A stretch of DNA of 64,000 nucleotides from contig NZ_FNON01000003.1 of NCBI RefSeq assembly GCF_900107045.1, positions 1 through 64,000 on the forward strand, written 5' to 3'. The notes beneath the pieces were generated by a model, which searched no databases, was not told the origin of the DNA, and saw nothing but the letters and a program-made list of their open reading frames with translations. Source of the DNA: Amycolatopsis xylanica. GTDB lineage: Bacteria > Actinomycetota > Actinomycetes > Mycobacteriales > Pseudonocardiaceae. A program made the translations under genes and the position numbers. Positions 8,115 through 16,322 of this stretch are shown here, one piece after another. The stretch's first letter is position 1. Each line of letters opens with the position of its first letter.

Positions 8115-8130
8115 GGTCTTTTTATAGACC
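8115..8130. promoter_or_regulatory. GGTCT-N6-AGACC inverted repeat, GntR/FadR-like operator
   Basis: TGGTCT-TTTTAT-AGACC resembles the TGGTC-type half-sites used by FadR-branch GntR regulators. It lies in the divergent gap between the amine operon (start 8031) and the amidohydrolase (start 8173), in an AT-rich patch suited to a promoter. FadR-type regulators accompany related glutamylation clusters in other actinobacteria, but none is encoded in this window. Confidence 0.45.
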
Positions 8131-8172
8131 TTTTGGATGCGCGGCCGCCGGGCAGAGTCTAGGGTCGTCGCT

Positions 8173-8988
8173 GTGACTGCGGGCATTGTCGACGCGTGGA
8201 TGCAGCACCCGAACGAGCGGTTCATGGCCGCGCCATGGCTGGAGTCGATCCTGCGCTGGACCGGCAGGCCGCGCGAGGTCCCCCAGGTCGCCGCGACCCT
8301 CGCCGCGATGGACGAGGCGCACGTCGGTTTCGGCCTGCTCTCGGCCTGGCACGGGCCGTCCGGCTCGCTGATCTCCAACGACGAGGTCGCCAGGCTGGTC
8401 GAGGCCCATCCCGACCGGTTCGCCGGCGTCGCGACCGTCGACCTGAACGACCCGATGGGCGCGGTCCGCGAGATCCGCCGCTGCGTGCGCAACCTGGGTT
8501 TCGTCGCGGTGCGCGTGGTCCCGTGGCTGTGGAACCTGCCGCCGGACGACCGGCGCTACTACCCGGTCTACGTCGCCTGCGTCGAGCAGGAGATCCCGTT
8601 CTGCACGCAGATCGGGCACACCGGCCCACTGCTGCCCTCGGAGCCCGGCCGTCCGATCCCGTACCTCGAGCGGGTGCTGCTCGACTTCCCCGAGCTGGTG
8701 GTCGTCGGCGGGCACGTCGGCTTCCCGTGGATGTCCGAAGTCCTTTCGCTGGCGATGAAGTTCCCGAACTTCCACATCGACACCTCGGCGTACGCGGTGC
8801 ACCGGCTGCCCGCCGAACTGGTCGCCTACATGCGCGGCCACGGCCGCACGCGGGTGCTGTTCGGCAGCAACTACCCGATGCTCAGCCCGGCACGCTGCCT
8901 CAAGAACCTCGCCGACCTCCAGCTCGACGTGGAGGCCTCGGAGCTGTACCTCGGCGGCAACGCCCAGCGGATCTTCCGCGTTGGCTGA
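8173..8988 (+). CDS. Amidohydrolase-family (PF04909-like) metal-dependent hydrolase
   Basis: 271-residue amidohydrolase-2 protein, a TIM-barrel hydrolase or decarboxylase. It has an early IVDAWMQHP strand where relatives carry the HxH-type pair, an FCTQIGHTGP segment, VVGGHVGFPW, and a late FGSNYPM carrying the expected acidic-region signature. GTG at 8173 gives a compact N terminus; longer in-frame starts would run into the AT-rich promoter region. It is divergent from the amine operon. The first motif reads D-x-W rather than H-x-H, so metal use is uncertain. The substrate is unknown; a link to amine or lactam breakdown is only contextual. Confidence 0.75.
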   Translation: MTAGIVDAWMQHPNERFMAAPWLESILRWTGRPREVPQVAATLAAMDEAHVGFGLLSAWHGPSGSLISNDEVARLVEAHPDRFAGVATVDLNDPMGAVREIRRCVRNLGFVAVRVVPWLWNLPPDDRRYYPVYVACVEQEIPFCTQIGHTGPLLPSEPGRPIPYLERVLLDFPELVVVGGHVGFPWMSEVLSLAMKFPNFHIDTSAYAVHRLPAELVAYMRGHGRTRVLFGSNYPMLSPARCLKNLADLQLDVEASELYLGGNAQRIFRVG

Positions 8989-9066
8989 GAATTGCCTGTG
9001 GATCTCCGCGGCCAGGCACAAACCGGACCGGTGCCGCGTTGGACAGGGTAAGAGAGGTGAGATGAA

Positions 9067-9582
9067 ATGACTTCCGCATTCACGCAGACCGCTTTCACGC
9101 AGCCGCAAGCGAACTCGCAGGCCCCGGCGATGCCGTCCGGGTGGCCGATCGCGTCCTACGACTCGTACGAAGCCGCCCAGCGTGCCGTCGACCATCTCGC
9201 GAGCGCCGACTTCCCGGTCACCGACGTGACCATCGTCGGAGTGCAGCCGCTGCTGGTCGAGCGGATCGCCGGCAAGCTGACCCTGAGCAAGGTGCTGAGC
9301 AGCGCCGCGATGTCCGGCGCGATCTTCGGCCTGTTCCTCGGCCTGATGCTGAGCCTGCTCAACCCCGGCGTCGGCCTGGTGTCGATCGGTATCGGCCTGG
9401 TCGCGGGTGTCGGCTTCAACCTGCTGTTCGGCGCGCTCGGGTACGCCGCCAACAAGAACAAGCGCGGCTACATCTCCCAGAGCCAGCTCGTGGCTCAACG
9501 CTATGACGTCCTTTCCCAGCCGCGCAGCGCGGAAAAGGGCCGAGACCTGCTGGCGAACATGGCGGCTCGCGCCGCGTTGTAA
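9067..9582 (+). CDS. General stress protein 17M-like (YflT) membrane protein
   Basis: 171-residue protein with an N-terminal YflT/general-stress domain (SYDSYEAAQRAVDHLA then VTDVTIVG, about residues 28-65). Two adjacent hydrophobic helices follow (about 80-125, AIFGLFLGLMLSLL and VGLVSIGIGLVAGVGF), then a short cytoplasmic tail. GAGAGGTGAGATGAA precedes the ATG. It is a single-gene unit closed by a strong terminator at 9601. The biochemical role is unknown; homologues are often stress-induced. Confidence 0.75.
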   Translation: MTSAFTQTAFTQPQANSQAPAMPSGWPIASYDSYEAAQRAVDHLASADFPVTDVTIVGVQPLLVERIAGKLTLSKVLSSAAMSGAIFGLFLGLMLSLLNPGVGLVSIGIGLVAGVGFNLLFGALGYAANKNKRGYISQSQLVAQRYDVLSQPRSAEKGRDLLANMAARAAL

Positions 9583-9600
9583 GCCCGGCTTGCCCGGAGG

Positions 9601-9632
9601 GCCTCGCCAGGATTGATCCTGGCGAGGCTTTT
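9601..9632 (+). terminator. Rho-independent terminator after stress-protein gene
   Basis: GCCTCGCCAGGAT pairs with ATCCTGGCGAGGC around TG and is followed by TTTTC. It lies 18 bases after the stop at 9582. Confidence 0.85.
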
Positions 9633-9698
9633 CGTTTGCCGCGGTAACGGAACACCCCGTCAGGCGATGGATAGGGCAATACGACATCTGGGGGAAAC

Positions 9699-10151
9699 AT
9701 GACGAATCCGACACCTGACGCTCCGGAGTTCCCGGCCGCGGAAGGCTACGTGTACGAGCAGCCCGCGGCGCCTATGGCCGCGCCACCCAAGCCGAAGAAG
9801 ACCGGCCTGATCGTGCTGTCGGTGCTCGCCGTGCTGCTGCTCGGCGGCGCGGCGACGTTCGGCGTCCTCTACTTCAAGGAAAAGGACCACGCCAAGTCCC
9901 TTTCCCTGGAGCTGGACAGCACCAAGAAGGACCTCACCGCCTCGGCGTTGCGGGAGAACGCGGCGAAAGCGGACCTCTCCAAGGAGCAGGACCTGCGCAA
10001 CAAGGCCGAAGAAGCGCAGAAGAAGGCGGAAAGCGCGAGCGTGTCGAACAAGGCGTGCCACGACGCCGCGAACAACCTGCGCGCCGCGGCCATCTCCCAG
10101 GATCAGAAGAAGGTCGAAGCCGCGCTCGAGAGCGTCTTCCTCAACTGCTAG
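9699..10151 (+). CDS. Hypothetical single-pass membrane protein with coiled coil
   Basis: 150-residue protein: a Pro/Ala-rich cytoplasmic N terminus (about 1-30), one transmembrane helix (about 31-55, GLIVLSVLAVLLLGGAAT), then an extracytoplasmic Lys/Glu/Ala-rich coiled coil (about 60-115), and a short tail with two Cys (KACHDA and the terminal LNC) that might pair. A GGGGGAAAC-type site precedes the ATG. Its TAG stop overlaps the convergent hydrolase stop at 10148-10151. No family function is recognised. Confidence 0.65.
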   Translation: MTNPTPDAPEFPAAEGYVYEQPAAPMAAPPKPKKTGLIVLSVLAVLLLGGAATFGVLYFKEKDHAKSLSLELDSTKKDLTASALRENAAKADLSKEQDLRNKAEEAQKKAESASVSNKACHDAANNLRAAAISQDQKKVEAALESVFLNC

Positions 10152-11095
10152 GTGCCGCTGGAGACCATCGACTCGTCGATGAGCTCATGGGGTCTGCTGC
10201 CGGAGCGCAGCAGACCCCGCCAGCGGCTCGCGTCGTACCGCGCGGGCCTGGTCTCGGTGAGGAACTCGCGCAAGATCGCCAGGAAGCGCCGTGGATCGGC
10301 GCGGTGCGGGAAGTGGCCCGCGCCTTCGAAGATCTCCAGCCTGCTGCTCGGCATCGCCTGATGCGCGAGCACCGCGTGCGCGCTCGGCACGACGTGGTCC
10401 GTGGTGCCCCAGACGAGCATCGTGGGGATTCCCTCGGTGAGATAGCAGCGGTCGAGCATGTTCACCACCTGCCCGCGCCAGTCCACAACGGACCGCAGCG
10501 TCCGCAGGAACGCTTGCCGTGACGTGGATTCGACCAGGCGCATGTACTTCGCGAGCACATACTCGAGGTCGCTGCCGAGCCCGAAGTTCCGCAGGAGCCC
10601 ACCGGCCCCGCGCAGCGCGGCACGCACCGGCGGAATACCGACCAGTGGAAGCAGGAGGCCGGCGCCGGGCGCCGCGGCGAGGCGCAGCAGCGGGTGGACG
10701 CCGGGGCCGATGCCGCCCGAACCGACCAGCACCAGCCGTTCCACCATTTCCGGGAACTGATAGGCGAACTGCATCGCGACACCGCCGCCGAGCGAATGCC
10801 CGACCACGGTCACCCGGTCGATGTCCAGCGTGGCCAGCAGGTCGCGCATGCCGCAGGCGTACGCGGCGACGGAATAGTCCGCGCGCGGCTTGGCCGAACC
10901 GCCGTGGCCGAGCAGATCCGGCGCGATCACGGTGAAGTCGCCGCTCAGCGCGGCCAGCATGTCCAGCCAGGTCGACGAGTCGTCGCCGATGCCGTGGATG
11001 AACAGGACGGCGGGCCCGCGACCGGCCAGCCGATACGCGCGCAGGTAGCCGTGCACCAGGCGGGTCCGCGGTTCGAAGCCGTCGACTGAGTGCAC
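10148..11095 (-). CDS. Alpha/beta-hydrolase fold protein
   Basis: Serine hydrolase-type protein of 315 residues. The oxyanion strand is HGIGDDSSTW (about residues 35-44), the nucleophile elbow is GHSLGGG (about 98-104), an acid follows in the VWGTTDHVVP strand, and the catalytic His is in GAGHFPHRA. There is no signal peptide. It resembles haloperoxidase or ester hydrolase members, and the substrate is unknown. GTG at 11095 is weakly supported by a ribosome binding site. It is transcribed alone, with a hairpin upstream closing the preceding minus-strand unit. Confidence 0.85.
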   Translation of the reverse strand: MHSVDGFEPRTRLVHGYLRAYRLAGRGPAVLFIHGIGDDSSTWLDMLAALSGDFTVIAPDLLGHGGSAKPRADYSVAAYACGMRDLLATLDIDRVTVVGHSLGGGVAMQFAYQFPEMVERLVLVGSGGIGPGVHPLLRLAAAPGAGLLLPLVGIPPVRAALRGAGGLLRNFGLGSDLEYVLAKYMRLVESTSRQAFLRTLRSVVDWRGQVVNMLDRCYLTEGIPTMLVWGTTDHVVPSAHAVLAHQAMPSSRLEIFEGAGHFPHRADPRRFLAILREFLTETRPARYDASRWRGLLRSGSRPHELIDESMVSSGT

Positions 11096-11148
11096 GAACC
11101 CAGCAGAGCAGGCTCAGGTTTCCTCGTTGTTTCGTCAGCCGAAAATGA

Positions 11149-11185
11149 CCTGGGTGGGTGAGCCCCGACCGCTCACCCACCCAGG
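11149..11185 (-). terminator. Strong hairpin at the end of the PadR/HAAS unit
   Basis: CCTGGGTGGGTGAGC and its exact complement are separated by 7 bases. Outside the stem, AAATGAC (11143-11149) also pairs with GTCATTT (11191-11197), which contains the stop codon of the HAAS gene at 11192-11194, with an asymmetric 6-base bulge. Read on the minus strand the stem is followed by TCATTTTC, a poor U-tract. Confidence 0.6.
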
Positions 11186-11191
11186 AGTCCG

Positions 11192-12430
11192 TCATTTCGT
11201 CGGCGTCGGGCTGGCAGGCGTCGGGATCGCGCTGGAACTCGGGCTCGGCGATGGCGTCGGCGTCGCGCTGGTGGTCGCGGGCGCCTTCGGGATCGCGACC
11301 GAGAACGGCACGCCGTAGACCTCACGGCACGCGTTCTTGTATCCGTTGTAGCCGTTGAAGTTCCCGTTGTTGTCGGTGATGCCCTGCTCGATCTTCGGGC
11401 GCGGGAACCGGTTGTCGGCGCCGATCTTCATCGGGTAGTTCGCCGACTTGTCGCAGCCCTGGCGCGAGAGCGTGATCGGCCTGCCGTCCTCGTCGTAGAG
11501 GTAGATCTCGTTGAGCGGCTTGCCCTCGGCGTCGAAGGCGTAGATGTTCTCGATCGACTGGTTGCCGTAATAGAGGCTGTCGGAGCCGTCGGAATTCCGG
11601 CTGCTGGCCGGGTACGTGTTGTAGCTCTGGTAGCGGTGGTCGACGGAGTCGAAGACGTAGCCGACGAACCCGAACGCGCCGCCGACCACGAACAGCGAGA
11701 CCGGCAGCGTCAGCCACAGCCAGCGCTTGTCGGCCGTGACCTTCCGGCCACCCCACACGATCGCGACCGCGGCGACCACCAGCAGCGGCAGCGCGGCGAT
11801 CCCGTCGTTGCCCCGCCGGACCAGCATCAGCCCGAACAGGATCAGCGCGGCCGCGCACACCAGCCACCAGGCGGGCGAGAGATTCCTGAAGTAGTTCAAC
11901 ACCTTCGGCAGGCCTTCCGGGTCCTGCTTCTTGAGGCTCGCGCGCAGCGAACGCACCTCGGGCAGTTCCGCGATCCCGGCGGTCCCCTTGGTCGTCAGGT
12001 ACCAGACACCGAAGCCGAGCACCGGCAGGATGAGCACCAGCGAGACCAGCGCCTCGGCACGCAGGTTGTTCGCGACGGTGATGCCGACCAGCCCCAGCCC
12101 GGCGGACGCGGCGATCAGCCCCCACAGCGCGAGCCGCGGCATGATCCGCTTCGCCTGCTCCTTGATGACCACGGTCTTCGGCGCCTCGGTGGACGCGGCG
12201 GGCGGATAGTCACCGGCCACGCGCAGCTCGGCCGCGTAGTTCTCCGGCGTCCCGAGCCGCTCGATCATCTGCTCGACCCGCGCGCCCTGCCCGAGTTCGG
12301 CCTCGATCTCGAGCAGATGGGGCCGGACGTCCTCGAGGATCTCTTCGACTTCGGCGGAGGGCAGATCCGCCAGCGCGGTCCGCACCCGCGCCAGGTAGAC
12401 CCGCACCGCGGTCGAATTCTGCGTGCTCAT
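11192..12430 (-). CDS. HAAS-domain multi-pass membrane protein
   Basis: 412-residue protein. The N-terminal soluble helical part (about 1-80: VRVYLARVRTALADLP, then PHLLEIEAELG and RLGTPENYAAEL) matches the HAAS/DUF1700 signalling domain that sits next to PadR regulators. About five to six transmembrane helices follow (residues 110-290), then an extracytoplasmic domain and a Thr/Pro/Ser-rich tail ending TPASPTPTK. ATG at 12430 overlaps the PadR stop as ATGA, so the two are translationally coupled. The output of the domain is unknown. The PadR/HAAS pairing is a standard actinobacterial arrangement. Confidence 0.8.
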   Translation of the reverse strand: MSTQNSTAVRVYLARVRTALADLPSAEVEEILEDVRPHLLEIEAELGQGARVEQMIERLGTPENYAAELRVAGDYPPAASTEAPKTVVIKEQAKRIMPRLALWGLIAASAGLGLVGITVANNLRAEALVSLVLILPVLGFGVWYLTTKGTAGIAELPEVRSLRASLKKQDPEGLPKVLNYFRNLSPAWWLVCAAALILFGLMLVRRGNDGIAALPLLVVAAVAIVWGGRKVTADKRWLWLTLPVSLFVVGGAFGFVGYVFDSVDHRYQSYNTYPASSRNSDGSDSLYYGNQSIENIYAFDAEGKPLNEIYLYDEDGRPITLSRQGCDKSANYPMKIGADNRFPRPKIEQGITDNNGNFNGYNGYKNACREVYGVPFSVAIPKAPATTSATPTPSPSPSSSAIPTPASPTPTK

Positions 12431-12750
12431 GCTGCCGCTCCCAACAGGCTGTTCATCGTCGACGCGAAGCTCTCCCACGTCTTGGCCGACTCGGTCAGTT
12501 TCAGCCGGCCTGGTTCGTTCAAGCTGTAGTACTTCCGGTGCGGCCCTTCCTCACTCGGCACGACATACGACGTGAGCAGGCCGGCCTTGTAGAGCCGTCT
12601 CAACGTTCCGTACACGGACGCGTCGCCCACTTCCTCCAGACCGCCGACCCGCAGCCGGCGGAGCACGTCGTAGCCATAACCGTCTTCCTCGCGAAGCACC
12701 GCGAGCACCGCGAGGTCGAGGACACCTTTGAGTAGCTGACTGATCTCCAC
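12427..12750 (-). CDS. PadR-family transcriptional regulator
   Basis: 107-residue winged-helix regulator. LLKGVLDLAVLAVLREEDGYGYDVLRRL is the usual first helix pair, followed by GDASVYGTLRRLYKAGLL (recognition helix) and the HRKYYSLNEPGRLKL wing. It is the first gene of a coupled pair with the HAAS membrane protein and most likely regulates that operon (family knowledge). ATG at 12750 has GGAGG upstream. Confidence 0.92.
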   Translation of the reverse strand: MEISQLLKGVLDLAVLAVLREEDGYGYDVLRRLRVGGLEEVGDASVYGTLRRLYKAGLLTSYVVPSEEGPHRKYYSLNEPGRLKLTESAKTWESFASTMNSLLGAAA

Positions 12751-12832
12751 CTGTCCTCCGTCCTACGCTTCAGACGGTACCACGCAATGCGCAGTACCGC
12801 GCACACCACTACGCCAAAGGCCCACGTGGGGT

Positions 12833-12874
12833 CGTGAGCGTTCCGGGCGGTTAGAACCGCCCGGAACGCTCACG
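12833..12874. repeat. Perfect 20-bp-arm palindrome, GGTTAGAACC family
   Basis: CGTGAGCGTTCCGGGCGGTT, spacer AG, then the exact reverse complement. It lies downstream of mutM and upstream of padR, both on the minus strand. This is the most perfect copy in the window of the family also seen at 88-126 and 19621-19664. Confidence 0.85.
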
Positions 12875-12921
12875 AGCCGCTGGCCGTGCGTCGGTCCCGG
12901 CATCCCGGGGGCCGGTCCGCA

Positions 12922-12966
12922 TGAGCGCCACTTTCGCAACGTTGAGCGTTGTGAAAGTGGCGCTCA
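12922..12966. repeat. Second long palindrome downstream of mutM
   Basis: TGAGCGCCACTTTCGCAACG pairs with CGTTGTGAAAGTGGCGCTCA with one mismatch around a short loop. It shares the GAGCG...CGCTCA ends with the neighbouring 12833 element but has a different core. It lies 14 bases from the mutM stop. Confidence 0.75.
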
Positions 12967-12980
12967 CAACGCGCGAACCG

Positions 12981-13838
12981 TTATCCCCGCGGGCGGGGTT
13001 GGCAGCGGGGGCAGGAGAAGGAGGAGCGGTTCATGAACGGGTCGCGCCGGATCGCGGTGCCGCAGCGACGGCACGGCAGGCCTTCTTGGCCGTAGGCGTC
13101 GAGTGAGCGGTCGAAGTAGCCGGACTGGCCATTCACGTTGACGTACAAGGCATCGAACGAAGTCCCGCCCTGCGCGAGCGCCTCGTTCATCACCTCGGTG
13201 GCGGCTTCGAGCAGCACTCGCGTCTTGGGCGCGGTGAGCTTGTCGGTCGGCCGGGCCCAGTGCAGCTTCGACCGCCACAACGCCTCGTCGGCGTAGATGT
13301 TGCCGACGCCGGACACGAGCGTCTGGTCGAGCAGCGCGCGCTTGACCTCGGTCCGCCGCGAACGCAAAGCGCGCACCGCGGCGTCGAGGCTGAACGCCGG
13401 GTCCATCGGATCACGCGCGATGTGCGCGATCGTGCTGGGCAGCGTGGCCCCGTCGACCTCGACGAGGTCCGCGAGCGCCAAGCCGCCGAACGTCCGCTGG
13501 TCGACGAAGCGCAGCTCGGGGCCGTCGTCGTCGAAGCGCAGCCGGACGCGCAGGTGCTTTTCGTCGGGGGTGCCTTCCTCCTGGACGAGCATCTGGCCGC
13601 TCATCCCGAGGTGCGCGAGCATGGCCTGCTCGTCGGACAGCTCCAGCCAGAGGTACTTGCCTCGCCTGCGGGCGGCGTCGATGCGGACCCCGGCGAGCCT
13701 GCCGGTGAAGTCCTCGGCTCCCTGCACGTGGCGCCGGATGGCGCGGGCGTGGAGCACTTCGACCTTGCTGATGGTCCGGCCGGTCACGTGGGCTTCGAGA
13801 CCGGCGCGGACCACCTCTACCTCTGGAAGTTCAGGCAC
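12981..13838 (-). CDS. mutM: Formamidopyrimidine-DNA glycosylase
   Basis: Bifunctional base-excision repair enzyme that removes 8-oxoguanine and formamidopyrimidines and nicks the abasic site. The invariant N terminus PELPEVE (catalytic Pro and Glu) is present. A Lys in the GKYLWLEL strand, the LAHLGMSG turn and the C-terminal zinc finger CRRCG...CPRCQ (about residues 255-279) complete the family features; 285 residues is normal. The start must be GTG at 13838 because Pro must be residue 2, although the AAGGA sequence abuts it with no spacer, so translation may depend on coupling to the lyase gene that stops 15 bases earlier. Confidence 0.96.
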   Translation of the reverse strand: MPELPEVEVVRAGLEAHVTGRTISKVEVLHARAIRRHVQGAEDFTGRLAGVRIDAARRRGKYLWLELSDEQAMLAHLGMSGQMLVQEEGTPDEKHLRVRLRFDDDGPELRFVDQRTFGGLALADLVEVDGATLPSTIAHIARDPMDPAFSLDAAVRALRSRRTEVKRALLDQTLVSGVGNIYADEALWRSKLHWARPTDKLTAPKTRVLLEAATEVMNEALAQGGTSFDALYVNVNGQSGYFDRSLDAYGQEGLPCRRCGTAIRRDPFMNRSSFSCPRCQPRPRG

Positions 13839-13853
13839 TCCTTGATTATCGGC

Positions 13854-15227
13854 CTAGGGAGCCAGCGGGCCGACGTCGGCCGTCGTCAGTGCCTTGCGGG
13901 CGCCGCCTGGCAGGAACTCGTCGGCGCCGATGTCGTACTTGCCCGCGCGGGCCTGGAGGTCGAAGTCCGTGGCCGCGTAGGGATAGCTGCCGACGCCCGC
14001 GTCGATCGCCGGGCTTCCCGGCGACAGGCGCCACAGGCCGTTGGCGTCCTTGACCAGCTTCGGATCCACGGACTTGTAGCCGTCGGACGGCATGCCCGCG
14101 GCGCCGCCCCAGGCGATGTTGCCCTCGTACTTCACGACTGAGCCGCTGGGCATCGAGACGAGGTTGCCGGAGGTACCGATCAGGATGTTGTTGGCCAGCA
14201 CGCAGTCCTTGGGCTTGAAGGTGCCGCCGTCGCCGTGGATGACGTCCTTCTGGCCGATCACCGTGTTGTAGGCGACGACGTCGCGGTCGGGGCGGTCGTG
14301 TTCCTTGCTGGTGGGGCCGCTGTCGGCCTCGCTGCCGGAACCGAAGATGATCCCGCGGCCACCCGTGGTGTCGACGTAGTTGTTGATGATCTTGTGGTCG
14401 TTGCCGTGGAAGCGGATGCCGGAGTTGTCGAAGAGCATGTTGCCCTCGACGACGCTGCGGTCACCATGGCGGAGCACGATGAAGCCGCGGCTGTTGCGGA
14501 TCGTGTTGTAGCGGATGATGTTGTCCGAGGACTTGACCGAGATCGCCTCGGAGTCGCCGTCCGCCTTCTCGAAGAGGTTGTATTCGAGGACCGCGTTGGC
14601 CGAGTACTTCTGGTAGCTGCTCAGGCCGAGGCGGATGGACTCGCCGCCGTTCGAGCCGCTGAACTGGTGATTGTAGAAGTAGTTGTGGTGCACGTGGACG
14701 CGCTTCGACATCGCGCCGGATGGCCCGAGGATCTGCAGGAACAACCCGGCCGCCGTGCGGTTCTGGAAGACGTTGTGGTCGATCTCGGTGTCGTCGGCGT
14801 TGGCCGTCAGCCAGTTGCCGTCCCCGCCGAGCTGGATGTCCAGCCGGGTCAGCCGGTTGTGCGTGGCGCCGGCCGGCACGCTGAAGTTGGCCTTGTGGCG
14901 GAGTTTGAAGCCCTGCAGCACCACCCAGGACGTGCCGCCGGAGAACGAGAACCCTGACGAGCCTTTGATTTCGGCCTTGCCGGTGTGCTGGGCCGCGATG
15001 GTGATCGGCGCGGCCGCCGTGCCGGACCGCTTGATCGTCAGCGGTGAGCTGGTGGTGTAGCTGCCGTCGGCCAGCAGTATCCGGTCACCGGGATTGGCTT
15101 TGTCCATGGCCGTTTGCAGCGCGCTGAGCGAGGAAACGACCTGATCCGCTTGCGCGGAAACGGACACCGAGACGGAAACCGTGAGAAGTAGTCCGGAAAG
15201 GACGGACACGAAGGACCATTTGTGCAT
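13854..15227 (-). CDS. Secreted PL6-family polysaccharide lyase (alginate lyase/chondroitinase B-like)
   Basis: 457-residue secreted protein with a Sec signal peptide (about 1-28, ending SVSAQA). A right-handed beta-helix follows, with the PL6 signatures SNGGESIRLG (about 207-216) and SRGFIVLRHGDRSVVEGN (about 245-262), which contain the expected metal-site Asn/Glu and the Lys/Arg-type catalytic region. PL6 enzymes cleave alginate or dermatan/chondroitin by beta-elimination; which substrate applies here is not known. It lies between rnc and mutM, which are adjacent in related actinobacteria, so it looks like an insertion into a core operon. Confidence 0.85.
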   Translation of the reverse strand: MHKWSFVSVLSGLLLTVSVSVSVSAQADQVVSSLSALQTAMDKANPGDRILLADGSYTTSSPLTIKRSGTAAAPITIAAQHTGKAEIKGSSGFSFSGGTSWVVLQGFKLRHKANFSVPAGATHNRLTRLDIQLGGDGNWLTANADDTEIDHNVFQNRTAAGLFLQILGPSGAMSKRVHVHHNYFYNHQFSGSNGGESIRLGLSSYQKYSANAVLEYNLFEKADGDSEAISVKSSDNIIRYNTIRNSRGFIVLRHGDRSVVEGNMLFDNSGIRFHGNDHKIINNYVDTTGGRGIIFGSGSEADSGPTSKEHDRPDRDVVAYNTVIGQKDVIHGDGGTFKPKDCVLANNILIGTSGNLVSMPSGSVVKYEGNIAWGGAAGMPSDGYKSVDPKLVKDANGLWRLSPGSPAIDAGVGSYPYAATDFDLQARAGKYDIGADEFLPGGARKALTTADVGPLAP

Positions 15228-15298
15228 CGCCGTTGAACCTCACCTTTGAGGGGAATGACGGCGGCAGCTCGTACGGTACTTATTCACGCACCGGACGG

Positions 15299-16051
15299 TC
15301 AACTGGTCTCTTCGTCGGCCTTCTTCTGCTCTTCGACCTCGGCGTGCAGCGTGCGCCAGGCCGTCTCGGCGGCCTTCTGCTCTGCTTCCTTCTTGGTCGT
15401 GCCCTCACCGCGGCCGTACTCACGCCCCGCGACGAACACGGTGGCGGTGAACTCCTTGCGGTGATCGGGGCCGGTGTCCTCGACCTTGTACTCGGGCACG
15501 CCGAGTCCGGCCTGCGCGGTGAGCTCCTGCAGGCTGGTCTTCCAGTCGAGACCGGCGCCACGCAGCGGGGCCTCGGCCAGCAGGCCGTCGAACAGGTGGT
15601 GCACCAGCTTGCGGGCGGCGTCGATGCCGTGCTGCAGGTACGCGGCGCCGATGACGGCTTCGAGACCGTCGGCGAGGATGCTCGCCTTGTCCCGGCCACC
15701 GGTGAGCTCTTCGCCCTTGCCGAGCAGGAGATGCGCACCCAGGCCGCCTTCACCGAGGCCGCGTGCGACGCCGGCGAGGGCGTGCATGTTCACGACGCTG
15801 GCACGCAGCTTCGCGAGCTGGCCTTCCGGCAGCTCGGGATGGGTGTTGTAGAGATGGTCGGTCACGACCAGGCCCAGTACAGCGTCACCCAGGAACTCGA
15901 GGCGCTCGTTCGGCGGAAGCCCACCGTTCTCATAGGCATAAGAACGGTGGGTCAACGCCAAACCGAGCAACTCGGCATCAAAGGTGATGTCGAGGGCTTC
16001 GAGCAACGGAGCGGGATCCGAGGCCGGCTTGACCGGCGGTTTTCCCCCCAT
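15299..16051 (-). CDS. rnc: Ribonuclease III
   Basis: Double-strand-specific endoribonuclease of 250 residues for rRNA and mRNA processing. The RNase III signature [15 protein letters not shown] (about residues 46-60) carries the catalytic Glu and Asp, and a second acidic site lies in [14 protein letters not shown]-terminal double-stranded RNA-binding domain follows (about 170-240, [12 protein letters not shown] and [14 protein letters not shown]). ATG at 16051 lies 13 bases after rpmF, as in related genomes; a longer frame would run through rpmF. Confidence 0.96.
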   Translation of the reverse strand: MGGKPPVKPASDPAPLLEALDITFDAELLGLALTHRSYAYENGGLPPNERLEFLGDAVLGLVVTDHLYNTHPELPEGQLAKLRASVVNMHALAGVARGLGEGGLGAHLLLGKGEELTGGRDKASILADGLEAVIGAAYLQHGIDAARKLVHHLFDGLLAEAPLRGAGLDWKTSLQELTAQAGLGVPEYKVEDTGPDHRKEFTATVFVAGREYGRGEGTTKKEAEQKAAETAWRTLHAEVEEQKKADEETS

Positions 16052-16064
16052 GATCGACTCAGCC

Positions 16065-16247
16065 TCAGGCGGGCTCGACGACCTGGCGACCGTTGTGCTG
16101 ACCGCACGCCGGGCAAGCGATGTGCTGCAGCTTCGGCTGCTTGCAGGCGCGGTTGGAGCAAGGCACCAGCTGAACCGGGGCAGCCTTCCACTGGCTGCGG
16201 CGCGAGCGCGTGTTCGATCGCGACATCTTCCGCTTGGGGACGGCCAC
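16065..16247 (-). CDS. rpmF: 50S ribosomal protein L32
   Basis: 60-residue basic ribosomal protein. [20 protein letters not shown] is the conserved N terminus. Two Cys pairs ([11 protein letters not shown] and [10 protein letters not shown]) mark the zinc-binding form. Part of the DUF177-rpmF-rnc operon, with AAGGAGAT before the ATG. Confidence 0.97.
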   Translation of the reverse strand: MAVPKRKMSRSNTRSRRSQWKAAPVQLVPCSNRACKQPKLQHIACPACGQHNGRQVVEPA

Positions 16248-16322
16248 GAGTAGATCTCCTTATGACGGTCTGCCCGCACCTCGCGAGCGAACTTTGCTTC
16301 TCCGGATCGAGCTGGACGCTCG

